From contig JAIDQQ010000023.1 in assembly GCA_029062165.1 (NCBI GenBank), positions 400,468 through 464,467 of the forward strand: a stretch of DNA of 64,000 bases, read 5' to 3'. A program made the position numbers and the translations under genes. Positions 43,501-52,727 of this stretch are shown piece by piece; position 1 is the first letter of the stretch, and each line of letters opens with the position of its first letter. The notes under the pieces are model-generated. The model worked only from the letters and a program-made list of their open reading frames with translations, did no database searches and was not told where the DNA came from. Origin of the DNA: Ruminococcus sp. (GTDB lineage: Bacteria; Bacillota; Clostridia; Oscillospirales; Ruminococcaceae).

Positions 43501-44243
43501 GTCATAATCCGGAAGTACAGCAGGCAGAAGAAGCACAAAAATATACAGAAGTTGCACCAGACGAAAATATATGTCGTGATATATATAATATTATAGAAAA
43601 TAATTATGACAGAAGTCTTTCACAGATTCCGGCGAAACTCAGCGTAACACAGATTACAAGAAAGTACAAGGAAGACGAAAGATTTGACTTTAAACTTAAA
43701 CGTCCGTCATTTATGTCGGAAACGGACAGGCTTACAGGTGCGGAACGTGGTACAGCTATACATACATTTTTCCAGTACTGCAATTTTGAAAATGCACGGA
43801 ATAATACAGAAAATGAAACAGACCGTCTTATAAATATGGGATATATCAATCAGGTACAGGCAGAATGCATAAATCCGGATAAGATAAAGGCATTTTTTGA
43901 AAGCAGTCTGTATGAGCGTATAAGTAATTCATTTTCAGTATGGCGTGAAAAGAAATTCATGGTAGCTGTTTCACAGCTTGCCCTTGAAAACGGTATAATG
44001 AAAAAATTCCGTAACACAGATAACATGATTAAAGGTATAATAGACCTTATGTTTGAGGAAGAAGACGGAATAGTTATTGTTGACTATAAATCCGACAGGG
44101 GTATTTCTGAAACAAAACTCGCTGAACGCTATAAAATACAGATGCAACTTTATAAATCGGCAGTGGAACTTACTACCGGAAAACCTGTAAAAGAAATATA
44201 TTTATATTCCATTGAACTGGAAAAGGCAATAAGAATAAATTAA
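40584..44243 (+). CDS. addA: AddA, UvrD-type helicase-nuclease
   Basis: A 1219-residue superfamily 1 helicase with C-terminal RecB-like nuclease. Q motif WTPHQENAI, Walker A SAAAGSGKTTVLTDR (about 22-36), Walker B IIMIDEYQDSN, the GDVKQSIYRFR motif III, VMTLHKSKGLEF motif V and LYVGFTRAK-like motif VI (LMYVGFTRAKQQL) are all present, then the nuclease motif GIIDLMFEEEDGIVIVDYKSD. It acts with AddB; the gene is intact and translationally linked to it (GAGGA at the end of addB). Confidence 0.95.
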   Translation: MGWTPHQENAITARNSSVIVSAAAGSGKTTVLTDRIIELIKDPSSDVRADRMIIVTFGNDAAAELKKRLESKLHDLINKTSDNEQLSYLMKQQILLQNAKISTINSFCFELIRDNITDQGITSGFSIIDETEDDVIKSQAMEDLIEYYSQNELEKLSRIYDNFCVKNMNPLIKIINKTDNFLTSVTFREKWLDTSVAEYRKPFNESVYYKILSEKCIEKLSLALSLAKECKKMIKDMFSGHTEIDIYHDTKEFIKLEIEQITSFLDIFFAGNIPERNDAEKAENFEKLIGVRKKEDKKKCDNEIRAVFTGKRDTYKDLVKEATKMCKSLEQDYKLSGEITEILAEMMKKYHSLIWERKCAKNAVTFNDGERLALEILADTDSNGNIVQSDIAKKIAEFYDIIMIDEYQDSNNKQDIIFKLISKNYRHDDNGSVLYGDNAFLVGDVKQSIYRFRLANPKNFVSTLKNSEYYDKDSTAPNKKIFLNQNFRSSPEVIKFVNYVFRNIMSEKCGDIEYNQDEELKFTSGINFSDHDDNRLTHISFIDITGKEDDKKSSGKKQKKNNKSHKEAVFTANKIAGMLKNGYEVSGLAGTRRCKPSDFCILVRNNDYINIYAEELEKLGIPVKTNEEKGYLESREIAVLLDLLRVINNPLTDISLMAVLTSPMYMFSHREMAFIKSLDTKKSLFSIILGMVNNEYENCEPELVERCKIFTESLEKLRLDAVTMTVGELIVRIYDTTDFISVMQLYSDGDKKRANLRLLIQYAKKYENSVSYEGTGGLNGFLRHIDRVIKNGGYKPEKTAVSSGDYVSVMTLHKSKGLEFTFVFITESMINFNYDDDSVLCSPDGRIGYLLYDRRKREKHNTFQRMVLYSDGKTDSLSEELRLMYVGFTRAKQQLFINLGYNEKIITRINKLIESYRSYKGDLKNLAVNASSFGDWIWLCLMNHTDFYEISEKLSLDTTEPEFSEKIFEYEICHNPEVQQAEEAQKYTEVAPDENICRDIYNIIENNYDRSLSQIPAKLSVTQITRKYKEDERFDFKLKRPSFMSETDRLTGAERGTAIHTFFQYCNFENARNNTENETDRLINMGYINQVQAECINPDKIKAFFESSLYERISNSFSVWREKKFMVAVSQLALENGIMKKFRNTDNMIKGIIDLMFEEEDGIVIVDYKSDRGISETKLAERYKIQMQLYKSAVELTTGKPVKEIYLYSIELEKAIRIN

Positions 44244-44256
44244 CACGCAGAATACA

Positions 44257-44290
44257 AAAAAACCGCTCCTGAAATAAGGAACGGTTTTTT
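44257..44290 (+). terminator. Terminator of addBA
   Basis: AAAACCGCTCCT pairs with AGGAACGGTTTT (one mismatch), followed by T-run. Confidence 0.8.
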
Positions 44291-44335
44291 ATATAAATAA
44301 GGAGAAGTAATGATAAGAAATAATCTGATTAAATA

Positions 44336-45724
44336 TTAATTGTCGTCAGTACTTGTTTCGTCGCCGAACGGTACGCCTTTATTGGAATTTGCTTCCTGTA
44401 GGATTACTTCAAATTTTATATCCTGACCTGCTCTTGAGACGGTCAGAGTAATAGTTTCGCCTGCTTTATGAGTGTTCTTTATTTTGTTGAGTTCGTCGGC
44501 AGTAGTAATAGCTTCGCCGTCAATGTCAATTATAACGTCGCCTTTCTGTATGCCTGCGAGGTCAGCCGCACCACCCTCCTGAACGCTTTGGACGTACACG
44601 CCAAGCGGTATATCATAGTAACGTGAGACGGATTCGGTAACATCAACAGTTGAAATGCCTATCTGTGGTCTGCCCTTGACGTACTTGTAATTTATTAGGT
44701 CATCTATGATAGTTTTAGCTTCATTTATCGGGATAGCAAAACATAGACCCTCAACACTTGCAGAACCGTAATTTGATGATATTTTAGCGGAATTTATTCC
44801 GATTACCTGACCGGCACTGTTAAGTAACGGTCCGCCGGAGTTACCGGAATTTATAGCGGCGTCTGTCTGTATAAGCGTCATACTTTTTTCATTGATGTCA
44901 ATCTGTCTGTTTTTTGCGGATACTATACCGCTTGTCACAGAGCCGAAAAGTTCAAAACCGAGTGGATTTCCGACTGCTATAACAAGTTCGCCTACTCTTA
45001 AATCGTCACTGTTACCGAACTCCGCCGGTGTCAGACCTGTTTCATTTACTTTGAGTACGGCTATATCGGTTTCGGTATCGTATGCGATAATTTTAGCATC
45101 ATGTTCAGTTTCGTCGCTGAAAACAACGGAAACTTCAATAGCCTCACCGCATTTGTACTCGCTGTCATCATAGATAACATGGGCATTTGTAATAATATAT
45201 CCGTCGTCGGACATTATTATTCCTGTACCGGTTGCCTGAATTTCCTGTGGTTCGGGATTGGAGTAGCCACCACCCCACATACCCCACGGATTATAGGATA
45301 TTTCGGGTGTATACTCGAAAGTAGAGGCGACACCCACTACTGACGGCATAATAGTATCTACTATATCCGGCAGATATTTTGCGTCTGCACGTGAAGCTAT
45401 ATCTATAAGACTTGGTATATCACGGACTTCTTCCGGAGTTTCAGTTTTTGAAGAATCCGGAAGACTTTGTTGTAGACTTGCCCTTGAAGTTTCAGAAGAT
45501 TCTTCTTCAAAATCCGATACCGGTATTTTGTCTTCATTCATGTACTTGTAAATCTGTACAGAACCACCACCGACTATAGCCATACAGAGTATGAAAGCTA
45601 CAGCTTTAAGTCCGGTATGATTGTTAGGTTTTTTCGGACTGGAATTATTTTCGTAAACAAAAGATGATGAGTTATAACTTTCCTGAGGTTTATTTTCGTC
45701 ATTGAATGGATAATTATCTGACAT
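44336..45724 (-). CDS. HtrA/DegP-like membrane-anchored serine protease
   Basis: A 462-residue quality-control protease. A Ser/Asn-rich cytoplasmic head (1-40) is followed by a membrane anchor (about 42-60), a low-complexity stretch, a trypsin-like domain (about 105-335) and one PDZ domain (about 345-445). The catalytic triad is His in IITNAHVI, Asp in TETDIAVLKV and Ser in NSGNSGGPLLN. It should degrade misfolded exported proteins. Monocistronic; the ribosome site is GGAAGT-like. Confidence 0.94.
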   Translation of the reverse strand: MSDNYPFNDENKPQESYNSSSFVYENNSSPKKPNNHTGLKAVAFILCMAIVGGGSVQIYKYMNEDKIPVSDFEEESSETSRASLQQSLPDSSKTETPEEVRDIPSLIDIASRADAKYLPDIVDTIMPSVVGVASTFEYTPEISYNPWGMWGGGYSNPEPQEIQATGTGIIMSDDGYIITNAHVIYDDSEYKCGEAIEVSVVFSDETEHDAKIIAYDTETDIAVLKVNETGLTPAEFGNSDDLRVGELVIAVGNPLGFELFGSVTSGIVSAKNRQIDINEKSMTLIQTDAAINSGNSGGPLLNSAGQVIGINSAKISSNYGSASVEGLCFAIPINEAKTIIDDLINYKYVKGRPQIGISTVDVTESVSRYYDIPLGVYVQSVQEGGAADLAGIQKGDVIIDIDGEAITTADELNKIKNTHKAGETITLTVSRAGQDIKFEVILQEANSNKGVPFGDETSTDDN

Positions 45725-45836
45725 AATAAGAGACTTCCTTTCCGGACTGATTTTTTTCTATAACTATTATTATAAACACTTATGTGATAAAATTATGACA
45801 GCTTACAGAAAAAAAAGAGGTTTATTGTGAAATATC

Positions 45837-45870
45837 AAAAAAGAACAGGTTTTTTTCCGAACCTGTTCTG
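45837..45870 (-). terminator. Terminator of the LtaS-like/thioesterase unit
   Basis: Read on the minus strand, AGAACAGGT pairs with ACCTGTTCT, followed by six T. Confidence 0.82.
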
Positions 45871-45884
45871 TAATAAAGATAAAA

Positions 45885-46277
45885 TTATTTAATTTTAGAG
45901 TAAGTTTTCTGTGTAAATATTTCACTGTTTACACCAAATCTTTTGTGTACGCCCTCACCGATTATACCGGCTTCGTCGAAAGCCTTGACGTCGAAAACAA
46001 GTTCCCTGCCGTTTATTTCAGTAAGTACAGCTTCAGCATATACTTTCATTCCGACAGGTGTAGCGGAAAGATGTCTGACGTTAATTTCCGTACCTACTGT
46101 TGTAAAGTCGTCTCCTATGTATCCGGACAGACAGTTACAGGCGGATTTTTCCATAAGTGCAACCATACACGGAGTAGCGAATACTTCAAGACTACCGCTA
46201 CCAACGGTTACAGCGAGTTCATTTTCTGATACGATAATTTCAGCAGTACCGGTAATTCCTACAGATATATTTTTCAT
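45885..46277 (-). CDS. FlK-like hotdog thioesterase
   Basis: A 130-residue hotdog-fold protein resembling fluoroacetyl-CoA thioesterase FlK. Thr and Glu of the FlK triad are in ATPCMVALMEKSA, and a candidate His is in VRHLSATPVG. GEGVHKRFGV is the usual C-terminal strand. The natural substrate in non-fluorinating bacteria is unknown; it may salvage acyl-CoA or clear small toxic thioesters. It follows the LtaS-like gene by 3 bases, with the ribosome site GGAGGA inside that gene. Confidence 0.83.
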   Translation of the reverse strand: MKNISVGITGTAEIIVSENELAVTVGSGSLEVFATPCMVALMEKSACNCLSGYIGDDFTTVGTEINVRHLSATPVGMKVYAEAVLTEINGRELVFDVKAFDEAGIIGEGVHKRFGVNSEIFTQKTYSKIK

Positions 46278-46280
46278 AGA

Positions 46281-48134
46281 TTAATCCTCCTCTTCGGTGA
46301 GTGTAAGAAGTTCTTCGGGTATCGGACATGGTGAATATACATCACCTATTACACGGTCATAAGTAAGCATATCGAGTTCTTCGTCACGTGGTACTTCGCT
46401 TGCGTATTCTTCGGAGTATATCGGAGTAGTTTTCATATAACCGTTCATAGTATCGATAAAGGCATCACGAGGAGCGTCGATAATATTCATAAGTACATAC
46501 GGCATATAGAAGAATGATACTTCATTTTCGGGTACGGAAGAGTAATCGGCGTTGTAGTTACTCCATATGAAATATTTTTGCTGATACAATGCACTACAGT
46601 TTGAACCGTTCAGACCGAGTTGATTATAAACGCTTGTCTCACCACGGAGTGACGGGAAATGGTCACCGACAAAAAATACAAGTGTAGGTTCGTCAATAGT
46701 TTCGAGTTCGTCAAGAAATTCCGTCAGACCCTCGTTAGTATGCTGAACCCATGTAAGATAGTTAGTTATCTCGTCGCCGTCGCCTTGGTCATATGGCTGA
46801 TGATTCTGCATAGTAGTTGTATGAATATAAATCGGCTTGTCTGTAGTTTTCACAAGGTCAATAAGCTGATTGTATACTGTCTTGTCCTCGACGTATGTTC
46901 CGAAGTGTTCCACCGGTACAGTGAAATCAGATTCGCCGGTCTGGTCATTATGGAAAATCATAGTATCAAAACCGAATCTTCCGTAAATACGTGAACGACT
47001 GTAAAATGTACTCTGGAAAGGGTGTACGTAAGCTGTGGAATATCCCCAGTTTTTGTAGTACTGTGCAAGAGCAGGTTGTTCACGGGTAGCGAGTTCACGT
47101 TGTGGCATATTAGGAGTATTTATACCACGCACAGGCAATCCGAAAAGTAATTCAAATTCTGAACGGACAGTCCAGCTTGCGTAGGTTGGTGTGATAGTAG
47201 TTCCGGCGTGACCTTCTGCACGTGCCTTGTCGAAACCTTCGTAATATTTATCGTCAATGTTGAGTTCGTCGAATACTCGGAAATCGGCATAGGATTCGCT
47301 CATTACTACTATGACATTCGGCTTGATACCGCCATTGAAGTCATTAATTTCTTTCGGTTCTTCCTCGACGATTTCATTTACGTGAATATCGTCGTAATTT
47401 TCCGGTTCAATAAGTCGGTTTGCGTAACTTTCGGAGGCTGTCTGTATTATGAACGCCAAAAAACCGTTATTCTGAAATTTTTCGTTAAGTTTGAAAGTAT
47501 TTGTTGCAGGGGTTATATCTATGTTGAAAATATTATAGACAGGTGTTGAAAAAGTCGGCACGCAGACAAGTCCGGCAAACGGAACGACACAAGCAGGAGC
47601 AGTTATAAAGCGTTTCATAGTTTTAAGCCTTAATTTCGGATTGAAATAAAAAGCAAGTCCGATAAATGCCACTACTATGACACAGTAAATAATAAGTCGT
47701 GGAGTTATTTTTATGTACGCAAATGATTTAAGGCTTTTGACACTCCGGAAAAGTTTCATATCGGAAAGTATCAGGTGATTTCCGTTAGTACCGTATTTGA
47801 AAAGCTCCGTTATACTCAATGCCATAAATACAACACTTTGTACGGCTATTGAAATCCAGCCGGAACGGAAAAGAGCAAGCAGGAAAATAAATACAACAGA
47901 TGAAAGCAGAATATCAAACAATACAACTGACGGTCTTGTAACAACAAATTCAAGATACGGCATAAAACCTTTAAACTGATTTATTTCTGCCATACTGCAT
48001 ATGAATACCGGAAAAATCAGCATTATTGCAAGATTTATTTTCGGGTGTAAATCTGTCTGACTGTTGTGTTTTTCCCGAAACGTTTTGAAACGTTCCTTAA
48101 TGGTTTTTGTTTCAGCATTTGAATCTTTAGTCAT
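46281..48134 (-). CDS. LtaS-like phosphoglycerol transferase (alkaline phosphatase superfamily)
   Basis: A 617-residue membrane enzyme with about five N-terminal helices (about 30-200) and an extracellular sulfatase-type domain. Metal ligands and nucleophile: Glu in VIVVMSESYAD, Thr in SWTVRSEFELLFG (the LtaS TxxSEF motif), and Asp/His in FFVGDHFPSL. It likely adds glycerol-phosphate or a related group to a wall polymer or lipid anchor. The basic N-terminal head is long. It leads a two-gene unit with the thioesterase. Confidence 0.9.
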   Translation of the reverse strand: MTKDSNAETKTIKERFKTFREKHNSQTDLHPKINLAIMLIFPVFICSMAEINQFKGFMPYLEFVVTRPSVVLFDILLSSVVFIFLLALFRSGWISIAVQSVVFMALSITELFKYGTNGNHLILSDMKLFRSVKSLKSFAYIKITPRLIIYCVIVVAFIGLAFYFNPKLRLKTMKRFITAPACVVPFAGLVCVPTFSTPVYNIFNIDITPATNTFKLNEKFQNNGFLAFIIQTASESYANRLIEPENYDDIHVNEIVEEEPKEINDFNGGIKPNVIVVMSESYADFRVFDELNIDDKYYEGFDKARAEGHAGTTITPTYASWTVRSEFELLFGLPVRGINTPNMPQRELATREQPALAQYYKNWGYSTAYVHPFQSTFYSRSRIYGRFGFDTMIFHNDQTGESDFTVPVEHFGTYVEDKTVYNQLIDLVKTTDKPIYIHTTTMQNHQPYDQGDGDEITNYLTWVQHTNEGLTEFLDELETIDEPTLVFFVGDHFPSLRGETSVYNQLGLNGSNCSALYQQKYFIWSNYNADYSSVPENEVSFFYMPYVLMNIIDAPRDAFIDTMNGYMKTTPIYSEEYASEVPRDEELDMLTYDRVIGDVYSPCPIPEELLTLTEEED

Positions 48135-48282
48135 TAAATATCCTCCCTGTATTTATTAAAATCAATATAACATAATCAATAAAAAAAAGCAAGTGTTATT
48201 GAAAAATATCATCTTTTTATCACGTAATTCAGCGGTTTTGTAACTCTGTACGAAAAAACCGGTTTTATTTTAGCGAATATGT

Positions 48283-48873
48283 CTATATACCGAGATAACC
48301 TTTCTGTGCGGAATCATTTATAATTTTGTCAATGAGTTCGTAAAGTTCCGGCGAAACGTCAGCGAATTGTTTAGTACGGTCTTTTACCTGCTCCGATTTT
48401 ACGGTGTGTTCCTGCCATGAAATGCCATTCTTTGAATAATTAAGAATAATTGGCTGTAACCTGTCGAGAAGACCGGCGAATTTTGCTTCAGGTGTCAGAC
48501 CGTCTTCAAACTCACGCCATAATGAATAAAATTCAGTTTTCTGTACTTCCGGAAGTATTCCGAAAATTCTTTGAGACGCTTTTTCTTCACGTTCAGCCTT
48601 AGACTTATAGCCCTCGTAATCGTAACAATAAGTATCACCGGCATCAATTTCCACGACATCATGAACGATAAGCATTTTCATGACCTTGAAAATATCAGTA
48701 TCGGGTTGAGCGTATTCGGCAAGCAGAAAAGCCATCATAGCAATATGCCAACTGTGTTCCGCATCATTTTCCTTACGGTCTTCGTGAAGTACATAAGTCT
48801 GTCTGTAAAGATTCTTCATTTTGTCGAGTTCAAGCATAAATTCGATTTGCTTTTTAAGTTTTTCGTCAATCAT
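48283..48873 (-). CDS. HD-domain hydrolase (YfbR/HDDC2-like)
   Basis: A 196-residue metal-dependent phosphohydrolase. The HD residues are His in NDAEHSWHIAMM, His-Asp in LIVHDVVEIDAGDT, and a later Asp in GLLDRLQPI. This pattern matches 5'-deoxynucleotidases of the YfbR/HDDC2 group, so a role in nucleotide-pool balance is inferred. It lies 19 bases downstream of the SDR gene, with AAAGGAG upstream. Confidence 0.85.
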   Translation of the reverse strand: MIDEKLKKQIEFMLELDKMKNLYRQTYVLHEDRKENDAEHSWHIAMMAFLLAEYAQPDTDIFKVMKMLIVHDVVEIDAGDTYCYDYEGYKSKAEREEKASQRIFGILPEVQKTEFYSLWREFEDGLTPEAKFAGLLDRLQPIILNYSKNGISWQEHTVKSEQVKDRTKQFADVSPELYELIDKIINDSAQKGYLGI

Positions 48874-48892
48874 AAAAAAATCACTCCTTTAA

Positions 48893-49597
48893 TTAAATAA
48901 CCATACCGCCATTTACTGCTAAAATCTGCCCTGTTATGTATCCGGCACTATCCGAGGCAAGAAAACTCACAGCGTCGGCGACGTGTTCGGGCGTACCGAA
49001 AAAACCTAAGGGAATTTCCTCTTTTATGGCGGAAAGTTCCTCTGTGGAAAATTTACTGTTCATATCGGTCATTATGAACCCAGGGGAAACACAATTGACA
49101 CGTATTCCCGACGGTGCTACTTCTTTGGCGAGTGCCTTTGTAAAGCCTATTATACCGGCTTTAGTGGTTGAGTAGTCTACTTCACAGGAAGCCCCTACCT
49201 GACCCCACATGGACGATATATTTATAATACAGCCTGATTTATCCCGAATCATAGCCGGTAGAAACGCACGGGAACAGTTCAGCGTACCACATAGATTAGT
49301 CTGCATAATCCGTGTGGATTTTTCGTTTGAAATACCGGTGAAAAGGTCTATTTCAGATATACCGGCATTATTGATGAGCAGGTCAATTTTTCCGTACTGA
49401 CCGGCGATTTTTTTTACTTCGTCGAGGTCTGAAACGTCAAACCGGACGGCTTTTCCGGAAATTTTTTCCGCTAAGGATTCGGCTTTTTTGTATGAATTTA
49501 AGTAATTTATTATGACAAAATAGCCGTCTGCGAAAAGTTTCCGGCAAATCGCCTGACCGATACCGCCAGTACCACCGGTGACAAGTGCAGTTTTCAA
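48893..49597 (-). CDS. Short-chain dehydrogenase (FabG-like)
   Basis: A 234-residue NAD(P)H-dependent oxidoreductase with TGGTGGIGQ (cofactor), NNAG, and the catalytic Ser (IINISSMWG), Tyr and Lys (YSTTKAG). SPGFIMTDM and AGYITGQILAVNGGMVI are typical of 3-oxoacyl-ACP reductases. It is not near other fatty-acid genes, so a dedicated FabG role is not assured. It heads a unit with the HD hydrolase. Confidence 0.88.
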   Translation of the reverse strand: MKTALVTGGTGGIGQAICRKLFADGYFVIINYLNSYKKAESLAEKISGKAVRFDVSDLDEVKKIAGQYGKIDLLINNAGISEIDLFTGISNEKSTRIMQTNLCGTLNCSRAFLPAMIRDKSGCIINISSMWGQVGASCEVDYSTTKAGIIGFTKALAKEVAPSGIRVNCVSPGFIMTDMNSKFSTEELSAIKEEIPLGFFGTPEHVADAVSFLASDSAGYITGQILAVNGGMVI

Positions 49598-49621
49598 GAT
49601 GTATCACTCCTTTACCTGTTT

Positions 49622-49650
49622 ATTATACCTTGTTTTTCTGAAAATTTCAA
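49622..49650 (-). promoter_or_regulatory. Promoter of the SDR-HD unit
   Basis: On the minus strand: TTGAAA, 17-bp spacer, perfect TATAAT, 25 bases before the ATG. It is back-to-back with the promoter at 49657. Confidence 0.75.
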
Positions 49651-49656
49651 TAGGTA

Positions 49657-49685
49657 TTGCAATTTTTCCGGAGATGTGTTATAAT
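49657..49685 (+). promoter_or_regulatory. Promoter of the DUF896-cdd unit
   Basis: TTGCAA, 17-bp spacer, perfect TATAAT preceded by TGT (extended -10). Confidence 0.8.
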
Positions 49686-49715
49686 TAAGGAAATATCTTC
49701 ACAGGAGGTTTTTAA

Positions 49716-49916
49716 ATGAATCAGCAGAAAATTGACCGTATAAACGAACTCGCACGGAAGTCAAAAAGCACAGGACTTACCGAGGAAGAAAAGGCTGAAC
49801 AGACAGCTTTAAGAAACGAGTACAGACAATCAGTAGTAGGAAATCTCAGGGCGGAATTAAATAACACATACATCATGACACCCGACGGAAAAAAACGTAA
49901 AATCAGTACAAAATGA
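49716..49916 (+). CDS. DUF896 family protein (YnzC-like)
   Basis: A 66-residue helical protein: MNQQKIDRINELARKSKSTG, then TEEEKAEQTALRNEYRQSVVGNLRAEL, the whole DUF896 signature. In Bacillus the paralogue YnzC is SOS-regulated with yneA; no LexA box is evident here. AGGAGG lies 7 bases before the ATG. cdd starts 9 bases after the stop. Confidence 0.93.
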   Translation: MNQQKIDRINELARKSKSTGLTEEEKAEQTALRNEYRQSVVGNLRAELNNTYIMTPDGKKRKISTK

Positions 49917-49925
49917 GGTGATACC

Positions 49926-50318
49926 ATGACAGACAACGAATTTTTTCAGTTTGCGGTGAGAGCTTCGGAAAAATCGTACTCACCATATAGTAAATTTAAA
50001 GTAGGTGCGGTACTTCTCACGGAAGACGGACAAATTTTTACCGGTTGCAATATAGAAAACGCCTCGTACTCCATGACCATATGTGCAGAACGTACAGCAA
50101 TATTCAAGGCGGTATCTTCGGGATTTACAGATTTCAAGGCTATAGCCATTGCAGGAAGTTCCGGCGACGATTTTTCAGAACCATGTACACCATGCGGAGC
50201 GTGTCTGCAAGTTTTATCAGAATTTTGCGACGACGATTTTATGATAGTCCTTTCCGACGGCGTACATAAATTAAAAGATTTTCTGCCGAACAGATTTACA
50301 AAGGAAAATATATCATGA
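49926..50318 (+). CDS. cdd: Cytidine deaminase
   Basis: Zinc enzyme that deaminates cytidine and deoxycytidine in pyrimidine salvage. The 130 residues contain GCNIENASYSMTICAERTAI (zinc Cys and catalytic Glu) and PCTPCGACLQVL (two zinc Cys), and AYSPYSKFKVGA-like SYSPYSKFKVGAVL at the start. AGGTG precedes the ATG. The next gene overlaps by 4 bases (ATGA). Confidence 0.95.
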   Translation: MTDNEFFQFAVRASEKSYSPYSKFKVGAVLLTEDGQIFTGCNIENASYSMTICAERTAIFKAVSSGFTDFKAIAIAGSSGDDFSEPCTPCGACLQVLSEFCDDDFMIVLSDGVHKLKDFLPNRFTKENIS

Positions 50319-50905
50319 ATACGATAAATGCAGTCTATAACGACGAGACTATACGAGTATATCAGGCATTCAACGCACGTATAGCAGAAGAAGCGGTCAG
50401 ATTAAATACTTTCGGGAAATGTTTCAAAAAGGAGCGTATGACTTGGATAAAACCATCATTTTTATGGATTATGTACCGTTCCGGCTGGGCAGAAAAGGAA
50501 AATCAGGAACACATACTTGCTATCGACATAAAGCGTACAGGTTTTGAAGAGATACTGAAAAAAGCGGTCATGTCGACGTATAACGAGAATATGAGTATTT
50601 CACATGAGGAGTGGCAAAGACTGATAAAAATATCGGAAGTCCGTTGTCAGTTTGACCCTGACCGTGATATTTACGGAAATCCGCAGAAAGACCGTACTAT
50701 ACAACTCGGCTTGCGTGGCGGAATGGTTGAAAAATACATATCAGAATATATAGTTAAAATAACCGATATTACGGAAGAAGTCCGGTATTTGAAATCTTTA
50801 AGGGATAGCGGTAGACTTGATACGGAAATGCTACCGGTTGAAGTACCATATCCGACAGAAAATATTGAAATTGCAGGAGGTATAAATGTTAAGGGAAAAA
50901 ATTGA
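50315..50905 (+). CDS. DUF4291 family protein
   Basis: A 196-residue soluble protein: IRVYQAFNARIAEEAVR, MTWIKPSFLWIMYRSGWAEK and QFDPDRDIYG…RTIQLGLRG are the DUF4291 hallmarks. Biochemical function is unknown. It overlaps cdd by 4 bases and the radical SAM gene by 20 bases, so the three are probably translated in a coupled way. Confidence 0.88.
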   Translation: MNTINAVYNDETIRVYQAFNARIAEEAVRLNTFGKCFKKERMTWIKPSFLWIMYRSGWAEKENQEHILAIDIKRTGFEEILKKAVMSTYNENMSISHEEWQRLIKISEVRCQFDPDRDIYGNPQKDRTIQLGLRGGMVEKYISEYIVKITDITEEVRYLKSLRDSGRLDTEMLPVEVPYPTENIEIAGGINVKGKN

Positions 50906-52727
50906 AAAATATCTGCTTGACGTGCAGAAACCGTCGAGATATATAGGCGGAGAAGTAGGCAGTATAATAAAAGATAAGTCAGAAACAGATGTCCGGTTTG
51001 CGTTTTGTTTTCCGGATACGTATGATATAGGAATGTCACATCTCGGCATGAAAATACTTTATTCACTGACGAATGAACGTGAAAATTACTGGTGCGAGAG
51101 ATGTTTTGCACCGTCGGAAGACTTTGAAAAAATAATGCGTGAAAATGATATACCGCTGTATGCCCTCGAAAGTCTTGACCCGATAAGAGATTTTGATTTC
51201 ATAGGATTCACAATGCAGTATGAACTTTCATATACAAACGTCCTGAATATGCTTGACCTCGCCGGAATACCGATATATTCCCGTGACCGTACCGACGAAC
51301 TGACACAGATAGTAGTAGCCGGTGGACCTTGTGTCTGTAATCCCGAACCCCTTGCGGATTTTTTTGACTTATTCATTTTAGGCGAGGGCGAGGAAGTAAA
51401 CCTTGAATTAATGGACTTATACCACAGAATGAAACAACAAGGAGCGTCAAGAAAAGATTTTCTGCGTGAGGCGTGTAAGATAGAGGGTATATATGTACCG
51501 GAATTTTATAAATTCAGCTATAATCCGGACGGTACTATAGAAAAAGTCGAGACAGTAAACAATGCTCCGGAAGTCGTAAAAAAGCGTATAATAAAGAATT
51601 TCGATAAGGTATATTATCCGGAAAATTTTGTCGTACCGTTCACGGAGATAGTACATGACCGTGTTTCCGTGGAAGTTTTAAGAGGTTGTCTGCGTGGTTG
51701 CCGATTCTGTCAGGCAGGATTTATCTACAGACCTTTCCGTGAAAAGAAATCCGGTACTGTAGTAAAGCAGACAAGATGTTTATGTGAAAATACCGGTTAT
51801 GACGAGGTATCACTTGCATCACTTAGTACAAGTGACCATTCAGAAATATCGCCGATACTGTCTGAACTCATAGAGTATACCGCCGACGAAAAAATAACTC
51901 TTTCGTTACCGTCGCTCCGTGTGGATAACTTTTCCGAAGAACTTCTTGAAAAAATAAAGAAAGTCCGTAAATCAGGGCTTACATTCGCACCAGAAGCAAG
52001 TACACAACGTCTCCGTGACGCTATCAACAAGAACGTAAGCGAAGAGGAAATCATGAATACCTGTCGTATAGCATTCGAGGGCGGATATTCTGCGGTAAAA
52101 CTGTATTTCATGATGGGACTTCCTACCGAAACCGACGAGGATATTAAAGGTATTGCAGAACTGTCACAGCGTATTATTGATTTGTACTATAGTCTTAAAA
52201 ACAAGCCTAAGGGACGTGGTGTACAGATTTCAATAAGCTGTGCTACATTTGTTCCGAAACCGTTCACACCATTTGAGTTTGAAGCACAGGACACTCGGGA
52301 AATGATTGAACATAAACAGAAACTTCTTCTCGATTCCGTCAATAGAAAAAGAGTTAAAGTAAGTTATCACGACGCAAACGTGAGTATTTTAGAAGCCGTC
52401 CTCGCCAAAGGTGACAGACGTTTATGTGATGTAATATATACCGCATGGAAAAAGGGCTGTAAATTCGACAGTTGGGGAGAATACTTCCGTTTTGAAAAGT
52501 GGGTTGAGGCTTTCGACGAGTGCAATATTGATATGTCATTCTATGCTAACAGAAAGATTCCGTATGACGAGATTTTACCGTGGGAACATCTTGACTATTA
52601 TGTATCAAAGGAATTTTTTATCCGTGAAAACAAAAAGGCACACGAATTTACGACTACACCACATTGTCGGCTGAAGTGTACAGGTTGCGGAGTAAACAGG
52701 GAAATAGGGGGAAAATGTCTTGATTAA
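50886..52727 (+). CDS. B12-binding-like radical SAM protein (TIGR03960 type)
   Basis: A 613-residue radical SAM protein. An N-terminal cobalamin-binding-like domain (about 30-190) is followed by the radical SAM core with CLRGCRFC (Cys of the 4Fe-4S cluster, about residue 264-271) and a C-terminal domain ending in CRLKCTGCGVNREIGG, which may bind another metal. The family occurs with the next gene across Firmicutes, usually next to ribosomal protein and rRNA-processing genes. The reaction is undetermined. GGAGG precedes the ATG. Confidence 0.88.
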   Translation: MLREKIEKYLLDVQKPSRYIGGEVGSIIKDKSETDVRFAFCFPDTYDIGMSHLGMKILYSLTNERENYWCERCFAPSEDFEKIMRENDIPLYALESLDPIRDFDFIGFTMQYELSYTNVLNMLDLAGIPIYSRDRTDELTQIVVAGGPCVCNPEPLADFFDLFILGEGEEVNLELMDLYHRMKQQGASRKDFLREACKIEGIYVPEFYKFSYNPDGTIEKVETVNNAPEVVKKRIIKNFDKVYYPENFVVPFTEIVHDRVSVEVLRGCLRGCRFCQAGFIYRPFREKKSGTVVKQTRCLCENTGYDEVSLASLSTSDHSEISPILSELIEYTADEKITLSLPSLRVDNFSEELLEKIKKVRKSGLTFAPEASTQRLRDAINKNVSEEEIMNTCRIAFEGGYSAVKLYFMMGLPTETDEDIKGIAELSQRIIDLYYSLKNKPKGRGVQISISCATFVPKPFTPFEFEAQDTREMIEHKQKLLLDSVNRKRVKVSYHDANVSILEAVLAKGDRRLCDVIYTAWKKGCKFDSWGEYFRFEKWVEAFDECNIDMSFYANRKIPYDEILPWEHLDYYVSKEFFIRENKKAHEFTTTPHCRLKCTGCGVNREIGGKCLD